From: DASQBT01 sp963746955
GTDB lineage: Bacteria; Pseudomonadota; Gammaproteobacteria; Burkholderiales; Thiobacillaceae
DNA length: 64,000 nt
Assembly (NCBI GenBank): GCA_963746955.1
Contig: CAVVDR010000002.1
Location: 6,315-70,314, forward strand
Reading direction: 5' to 3'
Under the pieces are notes generated by a model. That model ran no database searches. It was not told where the DNA came from and was given only the letters and a program-made list of their open reading frames with translations. Made by a program: the position numbers and the translations under genes. This document shows, in pieces, positions 16,900-23,842 of the stretch; within the stretch, counting starts at the first letter, position 1; the number at the start of each line of letters is the position of its first letter.

Positions 16900-17592
16900 T
16901 TAGGCGCAGACACCCGTCGCCATATTGCGGGGAACAGGCCTGCTAAAGGGATCCCAGCTTATGAAATTGCCCAACAGGCTCAGTCCGGCGTCAGCACTCT
17001 TCTCGGGATGAAACTGCACAGCAAAGATATTATCCGAGGCTACCGCACATGTGAATGGGAAAGGGTAGTGGACAAGGCCCGCAATCAGTTCCGGGCTGGT
17101 CGGCCGGACAAAATAGCTGTGGACAAAATAGAACCGGCTGCCTTCCTCAATACCCGCCCAGAGTGGATGACCCACGGCCTGGAACACGTTATTCCAACCC
17201 ATGTGCGGCACCTTGAGTTTTTCACCCTTGTCATCATGCATGGCATTGTGCGGAAACCGCGTGACCCTGCCCGGGAAGATTCCCAGGCAAGGCGTATCAC
17301 CCTCTTCGCTATGGTCGAACAGGACCTGCAGGCCCATGCAGATGCCCAGAAAGGGTTTCGTTTTGGCCGCCTCGACAATCACATCGCGCAAGCCGCGCCT
17401 GTCAATTTCCCGCATGCAGTCGGGCGCCGCACCCTGGCCGGGAAAGACCACCCTTCCCGCCGCAAGGATGCCGGCGGCATCTGACGTGACGACCACCGAG
17501 GCGGCGGGCGCCAAGTGCCCCAACGCCTTGGAAACCGATCTGAGATTGCCCATGCCGTAATCAATCACGGCGATATCCGGCTTGGAGATCAC
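16900..17592 (-). CDS. hisH: imidazole glycerol phosphate synthase, glutamine amidotransferase subunit
   Basis: Class I glutaminase, 230 aa, that feeds ammonia to HisF. It begins with IAVIDYGMGNLRSV, has the nucleophile Cys85 in GICMGLQVL and the catalytic His-Pro-Glu in QFHPEKS. The C-terminal tail after GNFISW (about 15 residues) is longer than in most HisH proteins. It overlaps hisB by 4 bp. Confidence 0.96.
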   Translation of the reverse strand: MISKPDIAVIDYGMGNLRSVSKALGHLAPAASVVVTSDAAGILAAGRVVFPGQGAAPDCMREIDRRGLRDVIVEAAKTKPFLGICMGLQVLFDHSEEGDTPCLGIFPGRVTRFPHNAMHDDKGEKLKVPHMGWNNVFQAVGHPLWAGIEEGSRFYFVHSYFVRPTSPELIAGLVHYPFPFTCAVASDNIFAVQFHPEKSADAGLSLLGNFISWDPFSRPVPRNMATGVCA

Positions 17593-18176
17593 AGTGAGCC
17601 CTTGGTGGAAGGCAACACATCTCCCATTCTCGAATCAGCTTCAACCGCCATGCGTAATGCGCGACCGAAGGCCTTGAATATTGTTTCTGCCTGGTGGTGG
17701 GCATTGATGCCGCGCAGGTTGTCGATGTGCAGGGTCACGGCAGCGTGATTGACAAAACCGCGGAAAAATTCGAGAAACAGATCGACATCGAACTCACCGA
17801 TCCGGGCGCGGGTGAAGTCGACGTGAAATTGCAGCCCGGGACGCCCCGACAGATCGATCACGACGCGGGACAGTGCCTCGTCCAGCGGCACATAGGCATG
17901 GCCATAACGGCGGATACCCTTCTTGTCCCCCAAGGCCTTGGCGAAAGCCTGCCCAAAGGTGATCCCCACATCCTCCACGCTGTGATGGGCATCAATATGC
18001 AGGTCGCCTTTGGCCTGGATATCCAGATCGATCAGCCCGTGGCGGGCAATCTGATCGAGCATGTGGTCAAAAAACGGGACCCCGGTGTTGAGGCTGGCCT
18101 TGCCGCTGCCATCCAGATCAAGGACTATGGCGATTTGGGTTTCCAGGGTATTGCGGATAACTTGAGCGGTACGCAT
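17589..18176 (-). CDS. hisB: imidazoleglycerol-phosphate dehydratase
   Basis: 195-aa monofunctional dehydratase, without the HisB-N phosphatase domain of enterics. Mn-binding histidine/glutamate motifs are present: FFDHMLDQIARHG, DLHIDAHHSVEDVGI, FFRGFVNHAAVTLHI and GINAHHQAETIFKA. It stands 59 bp after hisC and overlaps hisH. Confidence 0.97.
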   Translation of the reverse strand: MRTAQVIRNTLETQIAIVLDLDGSGKASLNTGVPFFDHMLDQIARHGLIDLDIQAKGDLHIDAHHSVEDVGITFGQAFAKALGDKKGIRRYGHAYVPLDEALSRVVIDLSGRPGLQFHVDFTRARIGEFDVDLFLEFFRGFVNHAAVTLHIDNLRGINAHHQAETIFKAFGRALRMAVEADSRMGDVLPSTKGSL

Positions 18177-18235
18177 GACTGAGCGATGTCTTGTTCTATT
18201 GTGGACCAGGCCTGAAGCGGCTTACGGTATCGGGA

Positions 18236-19297
18236 TCAGGCCAGGATTTCCTTCAACGCTGATACCAGCGCTTTACATTGTGCATCAGTTCCGACCGTGA
18301 TGCGCAGAAACTGCGCGATGCGCTGGGGCCGTCTAAAATGCCGCACAATAATGCTGCGCTCGCGCAGCCTGGTCGTCAACTCGGCGCCATCCTGAGCAGG
18401 GTGGCGGGCAAAGATGAAATTAGCCGCCGAGGGAAGCACCTCAAAACCCAGCGCGTTTAATTCATGGCACAAGCGGGCGCGCGTTTCCATCACCATGTGT
18501 CGATTCTGGTCAAAATGGGCACGGTCCAGCATTGACACTGCGGCACCAACCTGGGCAAGCCGGTCAAGCGGATAGGAATTGAAGCTATCCTTCACCCTGA
18601 CCAAACCCTCAATCAATTCCTCCTGTCCAATCGCATAGCCTACCCGCAAGCCGGCGAGCGAATGAGACTTCGACAAAGTGTGCACCAATAGCAACTGTGG
18701 ATAACGGTCCACCAGGCCAACCGCAGATTCGCCACCGAAATCGACGTAGGCCTCGTCTATGACCACCACCGTTGCGGCATTCGCCTTCAGCAGCCGCTCA
18801 ATCTCGGACACGGGCAGTAAGCACCCGGTCGGCGCATTTGGATTGGGAAAAACGATCCCGCCATTGTCGGCCGGATAATCGTCGATACGAATCTCAAAAC
18901 TTTCGGTCAACGGAATTTCCCGGTAAGCAATGCCGTAGAGCCTGCAATAGACCGGATAGAAGCTGTAAGTGACATCCGGAAACAGGACGGGCTTGTCGTG
19001 TTTGAGCAGAGCCAGGAATGCGTGGGCCAAAACCTCGTCGGAACCATTGCCGACAAACACCTGGCCAGGGCTTACCCCGTGAAACCCGGCAATCGCCTCG
19101 CGCAAATAGTCCGAAGCAGGATCTGGATACAGTCTCAGGCTGTCCGTAGCCTGCGCACGCAGGGCTTCCAGCACTTGGGGACTGGGTGAATAGGGGTTCT
19201 CATTGGTGTTGAGCTTGACGAGTTTGTCGAGCTTTGGTTGTTCACCGGGAACATAGGGCGTCAGGCCGTGCACCACCGCGCTCCAGTAGCGACTCAC
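18236..19297 (-). CDS. hisC: histidinol-phosphate aminotransferase
   Basis: Fold-type I PLP enzyme, 353 aa, that transaminates imidazole acetol phosphate. Seen motifs: KLNTNENPYSPSP near the N-terminus, FPNPNAPTG, and the PLP-lysine segment THTLSKS-like HTLSKSHSLAGLRVGY. It is 12 bp downstream of hisD in the same operon. Confidence 0.96.
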   Translation of the reverse strand: MSRYWSAVVHGLTPYVPGEQPKLDKLVKLNTNENPYSPSPQVLEALRAQATDSLRLYPDPASDYLREAIAGFHGVSPGQVFVGNGSDEVLAHAFLALLKHDKPVLFPDVTYSFYPVYCRLYGIAYREIPLTESFEIRIDDYPADNGGIVFPNPNAPTGCLLPVSEIERLLKANAATVVVIDEAYVDFGGESAVGLVDRYPQLLLVHTLSKSHSLAGLRVGYAIGQEELIEGLVRVKDSFNSYPLDRLAQVGAAVSMLDRAHFDQNRHMVMETRARLCHELNALGFEVLPSAANFIFARHPAQDGAELTTRLRERSIIVRHFRRPQRIAQFLRITVGTDAQCKALVSALKEILA

Positions 19298-19309
19298 CGT
19301 CTTCCCCAG

Positions 19310-20611
19310 TCAGCGATGCAAGCGGTATTCGGCCGATCGGGCATGCGCCTGCAGCCCTTCACCATAGGCAAGGGTTGCCGCAATGCGGCCCAGCGTCTGG
19401 GCCCCGGCAGGGGAAACCATAATGAGGCTTGAGCGCTTCTGAAAGTCATACACCCCCAAGGGCGAGGAAAATCTGGCCGTGCGGGACGTCGGCAACACGT
19501 GATTGGGTCCGGCGCAGTAATCACCCAATGCCTCACAGGTATTGCGGCCCAGGAATATTGCGCCAGCGTGGCGGATTTGTTTGCTCAGCTCCAGCGGGTC
19601 CTCCACGGATAGTTCAAGATGTTCGGGCGCAATGCGATTCGAAAGGGCGACCGCGTCGTCAAGGTCACGCGTCTTGATCAACCCGCCGCGGTTGGTCAGC
19701 GAAGTTTCAATCACCTTGTTACGAGGCATTTCCTTGGCTAGTTTCTGCATAGATGCTTCGACCGCGTCCAGAAAGTCCGTGTCCGGCGAAAGCAGTATGG
19801 CCTGAGCCAGCTCATCATGCTCGGCCTGGGAAAACAGATCCATGGCAATCCAGTCCGGATTCGTCTTGCCATCGCAAATTATCAGAATTTCCGACGGCCC
19901 GGCGATCATGTCGATTCCTACCGTGCCAAAGACCCGACGCTTGGCCGCAGCCACGTAGGCATTCCCCGGCCCCACGATCTTGTCCACCTGCGGCACGGTC
20001 CGGGTGCCGTAAGCCAGCGCGGCGACGGCCTGAGCGCCGCCGATGGTAAACACCCGGTCAACACCGGCAATGGCCGCCGCTGCCAGCACCAGATCATTCC
20101 GATCGCCCCCGGGGGTGGGCACCACCATGACCAGTTCAGCGACGCCCGCCACCTTGGCGGGAATGGCGTTCATCAGCACCGATGACGGATAGGCGGCCTT
20201 GCCGCCAGGGACATACAGGCCAACCCGGTCCAACGCCGTCACCTGCTGGCCAAGCAGGGTGCCATCCTCTTCCGTATAGGTCCAGGAAGCCTGGACCTGG
20301 CGCTCGTGATAACGGCGCACCCGTTCTGCCGCGGCTTCCAAAGCCGCGCGACGCTCTGATGGCAATGCGAGCAAAGCTTCTTCCAGGCGGGCTCGGGGAA
20401 GTTCCAGATCTGCCATGGATGCAGCCGCCAGACGGTCAAACTTTTCCGTGTATTCGAGGACCGCGGCGTCGCCTCGTTTTCTTACCTCAGACAGAATTTC
20501 CGCCACAGTGGTTTCGATGGAGGCATCCGTGGCGTCATCAAACTGCAATAGACGGGCAAGTCTGACGCTGAAATCCGGCTGGGTGCTGTCGAGGCGAGCA
20601 GGCTTGATCAC
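19310..20611 (-). CDS. hisD: histidinol dehydrogenase
   Basis: Last step of the pathway, oxidising histidinol to histidine with two NAD+; 433 aa. Motifs: GLYVPGGKAAYPSSVLM, GGAQAVAALAYGT, VDKIVGPGNAYVAAAK, GPSEILII and the zinc-binding QAEHDELAQ. Translation begins at GTG 20611, and no clear Shine-Dalgarno is visible. In related bacteria hisG normally precedes hisD; here an IS200-type element starts about 30 bp upstream and hisG is absent from the window. Confidence 0.96.
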   Translation of the reverse strand: MIKPARLDSTQPDFSVRLARLLQFDDATDASIETTVAEILSEVRKRGDAAVLEYTEKFDRLAAASMADLELPRARLEEALLALPSERRAALEAAAERVRRYHERQVQASWTYTEEDGTLLGQQVTALDRVGLYVPGGKAAYPSSVLMNAIPAKVAGVAELVMVVPTPGGDRNDLVLAAAAIAGVDRVFTIGGAQAVAALAYGTRTVPQVDKIVGPGNAYVAAAKRRVFGTVGIDMIAGPSEILIICDGKTNPDWIAMDLFSQAEHDELAQAILLSPDTDFLDAVEASMQKLAKEMPRNKVIETSLTNRGGLIKTRDLDDAVALSNRIAPEHLELSVEDPLELSKQIRHAGAIFLGRNTCEALGDYCAGPNHVLPTSRTARFSSPLGVYDFQKRSSLIMVSPAGAQTLGRIAATLAYGEGLQAHARSAEYRLHR

Positions 20612-20700
20612 AGGGGAGATTGGACTAAGTAAAGTTAAATTACCCCCGGCAAAGCCGGGGGCCTATCAGTGGGGCGCCTCAAAGGCGCTGGCAACTCATG

Positions 20701-20718
20701 AGCCGCCCAAGGGCGGCT
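20701..20718. terminator. hairpin at the 3' end of tnpA
   Basis: Perfect 8-bp stem AGCCGCCC/GGGCGGCT with a 2-nt loop overlapping the tnpA stop codon. No T run follows, so it may be an IS structural hairpin that blocks read-through rather than a true intrinsic terminator. Confidence 0.4.
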
Positions 20719-21148
20719 ACACGCTCAATTTCATCTGGTCGTAGCGTTCATCCTCGTGCTCCTGGTTGCGGATGTACGCCCTGACCATCGCTTCATCCAG
20801 ACCCACCGTAGAAACGAAGTACCCACGAGCCCAAAACACCTCGCCCGTGAAATTCCGCTCCCGACCACCGAAATGCCGGGCTATCGCAATCGCACTCTTG
20901 CCCTTGATGTACCCCACTACATTCGATACCGCATACTTCGGTGGAATACTCAGGCACATGTGCACGTGGTCCGACATCAGGTGGCCCTCTACAACCTGCG
21001 AATCCTTCTGCTTCGCCAACTCCCGGAATATCTCTCCAAGATGCCGCCGGAGTACCTCAAAGATCTTCTTCTTTCGCTTCTTCGGAATGAAAACTACGTG
21101 GTACTTACCGTCCCATCTCGTGTGGCTCAAACTCTGATACTCTTTCAT
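20717..21148 (-). CDS. tnpA: IS200-type Y1 transposase TnpA
   Basis: 143-aa HUH-family single-strand transposase. It has the N-terminal SHTRWDGKYHVVFIPKKRKK block, the metal-binding HUH pair His61 and His63 (SDHVHM), YIKGKSA, and the likely nucleophile Tyr125 in the AYIRNQ helix. The frame is intact. ATG 21148 is chosen because homologues start a few residues before SLSHTRW; the frame extends 27 codons upstream with no similarity to the family. Confidence 0.93.
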   Translation of the reverse strand: MKEYQSLSHTRWDGKYHVVFIPKKRKKKIFEVLRRHLGEIFRELAKQKDSQVVEGHLMSDHVHMCLSIPPKYAVSNVVGYIKGKSAIAIARHFGGRERNFTGEVFWARGYFVSTVGLDEAMVRAYIRNQEHEDERYDQMKLSV

Positions 21149-21363
21149 CGTGAATCTCCATCTCTTGGTCGAGACTGAAGATTCACAACGACCGCCGTAT
21201 AGGTCAAACCTTGGTGAGTCCCCCGGCAAAGCCGGGGCCTTACCTCACTGAGTTAGGATTATAAAGGCTTTTGCCCCAAACTACGCGGCGTCCATGGGAC
21301 GCGTCCACTCTGTGGAACCTGACTTGTATCTGTCGGCTCGTAACTCTGGTTCCAAGAGATCTT

Positions 21364-21392
21364 TTAGACAGATTCCAAACAATGGATATAAT
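21364..21392 (+). promoter_or_regulatory. sigma70 promoter of the Fur-family gene
   Basis: TTAGAC (21364-21369), a 17-bp spacer and a consensus TATAAT (21387-21392). Predicted transcription start near 21399. This placement rules out the ATG at 21382 as the translation start of the downstream gene. Confidence 0.65.
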
Positions 21393-21429
21393 TGACACAA
21401 CGAAGTCATGTAACGTCAATTTTTCAAAT

Positions 21430-21843
21430 ATGCAATATACCCGGGACAATATGGCGCAGCTGTTGCGCTCGCATGACATCAATCCCACCCATCAGCGAAT
21501 TGAGATTGCCTACGCCCTGTTCTCCAAGCAGGAGCACCTGTCCGCCGATCAGGTGATGACCACGGTCAACGATCGTTATGCGGAAACCTCCAAAGCCACC
21601 GTATACAACACGCTTAATCTGTTTCTGGAAAAAGGACTGATTCGGGAGGTGATCGTTGATCCCAGCAAGGTCTTCTACGACCCTAATACCCGGCCCCATT
21701 ATCATTTATTCCAATTGGACTCCGGGCGATTGACCGATATAGATGCAGGAAATGTCACCATACAAGGCCTGCCGCCCTTGCCGGAAGGCATGGAGACGGA
21801 GGGTATCGATCTGATTGTCCGGATACGTCGGAAAACTGCTTGA
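21430..21843 (+). CDS. Fur-family transcriptional regulator lacking cysteines
   Basis: 137 aa. The winged-helix DNA-binding half is clear: NPTHQRIEIAYALF, LSADQVMTTVNDRYAETSKATVYNTLNLFLEKGLI. The dimerisation half retains metal-ligand histidines in RPHYHLFQ (His90, His92) but has no CxxC pairs and no cysteine anywhere, so the structural zinc site of Fur, Zur and PerR is missing. That resembles Irr-type members, though assignment to Irr is not secure. ATG 21430 is used because the upstream ATG at 21382 lies in the promoter; ATG 21451 is an alternative. It could respond to iron, haem or peroxide and may act on the neighbouring Fe-S-rich operon, which is inference. Confidence 0.85.
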   Translation: MQYTRDNMAQLLRSHDINPTHQRIEIAYALFSKQEHLSADQVMTTVNDRYAETSKATVYNTLNLFLEKGLIREVIVDPSKVFYDPNTRPHYHLFQLDSGRLTDIDAGNVTIQGLPPLPEGMETEGIDLIVRIRRKTA

Positions 21844-21866
21844 TATAGAGCAGGGACGCGCTTGGC

Positions 21867-22175
21867 CTATAGCTGGAGCCCTTCGCGGTAGGTCTGATTG
21901 ATGGTACGGAGCAGGTCACGGAACGGGATGTCCCGCTCGAACCGCAGCAGAATGGGCATAAAGGGCAAATCGTGCCCCATGCCAAAATTCTCGAAGTTTC
22001 CCCCAGTCATATCCTCAAACAGTTTGCGCAGTTCGCTATCCAGGCCATCCAGAAACGGCGTATAGCGAGCCATGTCTTCATAGTCGTCCTCAATGCAAGC
22101 GCGCAGTTCATCTACTTCGTACACCGCCTGATGCACCAAGTCCACAAATTCGTCAAAGGTATCGGGTTTCTTCAT
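21867..22175 (-). CDS. conserved hypothetical protein downstream of hdrB
   Basis: 102-aa acidic protein, no membrane segments or cysteine motifs apart from one Cys (ELRACIEDDYEDM). It is predicted mostly helical: FVDLVHQAVYEVDELRACI, then a Phe/Gly-rich middle (NFENFGMGHDLPFMP). The strand and nearness to hdrB, separated by a terminator hairpin, suggest a separate transcript. No function is recognised. Confidence 0.65.
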   Translation of the reverse strand: MKKPDTFDEFVDLVHQAVYEVDELRACIEDDYEDMARYTPFLDGLDSELRKLFEDMTGGNFENFGMGHDLPFMPILLRFERDIPFRDLLRTINQTYREGLQL

Positions 22176-22231
22176 GTCGGATTCTTACGTCAAACCACAA
22201 GAGATACGAAGGTACACCAAGCACGGAAATG

Positions 22232-22257
22232 AAAACAGGGGCATCCGCCCCTGTTTT
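22232..22257 (-). terminator. intrinsic terminator after the qmo-hdr operon
   Basis: Perfect 11-bp stem, AAAACAGGGGC/GCCCCTGTTTT, with a 4-nt loop. The flanking A4/T4 tracts make it usable in both directions; it lies 19 bp past the hdrB stop. Confidence 0.8.
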
Positions 22258-22275
22258 GCTGCAATGGAACCAGAC

Positions 22276-23172
22276 TCACTTACCGGCAAATTCTTCCAGT
22301 TTCCTGGCGCGAATCACCTGCCCGTCCAGGCCCGCCTCCTTGGCTGAGCCCCCGTAGGCAAGGGTCATCAACTGACTGTAATACAGAACGGGAATATTGA
22401 ATTTCGTCTTGTATTTCTTGTTGATATGGCCCTGATAGATCTCCACATTGGCCTGACAAAGCGGGCAAGGCGTGACGATCATTTCCGCTCCGTGGTCGTA
22501 CGCGGACTGGACGATGTCCTTGATCTGGGCCTGCGATTTCTCCGGCTCTGAAAAAGCCAGCGCGCCGCCACAGCACGTAACTTTCTGGTCGTACGGCACT
22601 GCTTCGCCGCCCATGGTCTCAATGATCTTGTCGAGGTACATGGGGTTTTCGAAATTCTCCCCAGCGATGCCGAACGGGCGGTTGGTCTGACAGCCCACGT
22701 AACCGGCGAACTTCATGCCCGCTAAAGGCTTCTTCACGTGACGCCCCAGTTCGTCAAATCCGAAGTCCTCCACGAGCACTTCTGCCATGTGACGAATCTC
22801 GGGCATGACCTTAATTTGCAGGCCAGCTTCTTTGAGGGCTTCCTGCGTGTCGGCCAGGAGTTGTGAACTGTGCTCGATGCGCTCCTTGGACTCCTTGGCG
22901 CCCAGCCAGCAGGCCGCGCAAGTGGCGACGATGTCCTGACCGGGCAAATTGGTTTCAGCCAGCGCAAAATTGCGCGCATTCAAGACGTGGCGCGGCAGTT
23001 CGCCTGCCTCGCCATAACCGATCGAAGCGCCGCAGCAGTTCCAGTCCGGAATTTCGGTGAGCTTGATGTCCAGCGTCTTGCACATCGCTTCCACGGAAGT
23101 CAGGTAGTTGGAGGCGGATGCACCTTTCTGCGAAGAGCAGCCGGGGTAAAAGGCGTATTCTTTGGTTGCCAT
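22276..23172 (-). CDS. hdrB: heterodisulfide reductase subunit B-like protein
   Basis: 298 aa with two CCG (DUF224) domains: the first has IPDWNCCGASIG with Cys46-Cys47, the second VTCCGGALAF with Cys200-Cys201, each followed by a single-Cys or CxxC block (ATCAACW; TPCPLC). In methanogens these ligate the noncubane clusters that reduce heterodisulfide. ATG 23172 is supported by AAGGAGA 6 bp upstream; the longer open frame would overlap hdrC. It is last in the qmoA-qmoB-hdrC-hdrB order, where HdrBC replaces the membrane subunit QmoC found in other bacteria. Confidence 0.9.
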   Translation of the reverse strand: MATKEYAFYPGCSSQKGASASNYLTSVEAMCKTLDIKLTEIPDWNCCGASIGYGEAGELPRHVLNARNFALAETNLPGQDIVATCAACWLGAKESKERIEHSSQLLADTQEALKEAGLQIKVMPEIRHMAEVLVEDFGFDELGRHVKKPLAGMKFAGYVGCQTNRPFGIAGENFENPMYLDKIIETMGGEAVPYDQKVTCCGGALAFSEPEKSQAQIKDIVQSAYDHGAEMIVTPCPLCQANVEIYQGHINKKYKTKFNIPVLYYSQLMTLAYGGSAKEAGLDGQVIRARKLEEFAGK

Positions 23173-23183
23173 AAACGTTCTCC

Positions 23184-23825
23184 TTAGGCCTTGAGCGGCT
23201 TGCGCTGGGCTTCCAGCTCTCTGGCCTTCTTCAACATGGCGGCAATGCCTTTTTGATCCTTGCACTTGTGGCCGCCGAAGATTTCAAACGGGTTCAGACG
23301 TTTGGCCATCAACAGCCCGATTGCGACATTCTTCATATCCAGACCTTTTTTGATGCCCTGGCCGATGTTGATCCTGCCTTCCGCATCCTTGAAATACAGG
23401 CCTATTGAAAGCTTGAGTTCGTTGACCCGGCCTTTGTTTATACAGTTATTCCAGAACAGCTTGGAAAAGGCTCGGGTGGGTTGACCCTTGGGCGCCACCC
23501 CCAATCGGTGGGCGTAGTTGGCCAGGCCGTGCATGATGTGGGTGATGGGAATCTTGCGCGGGCAGCGCACGATGCAGTTGTAGCAGGAAGTGCACATCCA
23601 CATCGATTCCGATTTCAGCACCTCTTCCCGCTTGCCAGCGCGGATCATCATGAAGATTTCCTGCGGCGGATGATCCCAGCCGGGATGAAAATTGGTCGGG
23701 CAGGAGCCCGAGCACACGCCGCACTGCATGCACATCTTGACCCATTCGCCCATCTCCACCTGATCTTCGACTTCCTTGAGGAAGCGGTTCTGATATTTGG
23801 CGGCCATTTGCTGGTTTGCGCTCAT
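23184..23825 (-). CDS. hdrC: heterodisulfide reductase subunit C-like ferredoxin protein
   Basis: 213-aa iron-sulfur protein with two [4Fe-4S] motifs: Cys32, 35, 38, 42 (CMQCGVCSGSCP) and Cys78, 81, 84, 88 (CTSCYNCIVRCP). It lacks the haem b transmembrane domain that is fused to this module in QmoC, so the complex appears soluble. GGAGGAAT just upstream of ATG 23825 supports this start. It would pass electrons between QmoB and HdrB. Confidence 0.9.
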   Translation of the reverse strand: MSANQQMAAKYQNRFLKEVEDQVEMGEWVKMCMQCGVCSGSCPTNFHPGWDHPPQEIFMMIRAGKREEVLKSESMWMCTSCYNCIVRCPRKIPITHIMHGLANYAHRLGVAPKGQPTRAFSKLFWNNCINKGRVNELKLSIGLYFKDAEGRINIGQGIKKGLDMKNVAIGLLMAKRLNPFEIFGGHKCKDQKGIAAMLKKARELEAQRKPLKA

Positions 23826-23842
23826 GATCTCATTCCTCCGCC

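Larger units (their letters stand above)
20643..21237 (-). mobile_element. IS200/IS605-family element (tnpA only)
   Basis: A single Y1 transposase gene bounded by two copies of the same GC-rich palindrome, CCCCGGC-AAA-GCCGGGG, at 20644-20660 and 21221-21237. Subterminal hairpins of this kind are what TnpA recognises in this family, which lacks terminal inverted repeats. Exact cleavage sites cannot be fixed from one sequence. It is inserted between hisD and the Fur-family gene. Confidence 0.8.
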
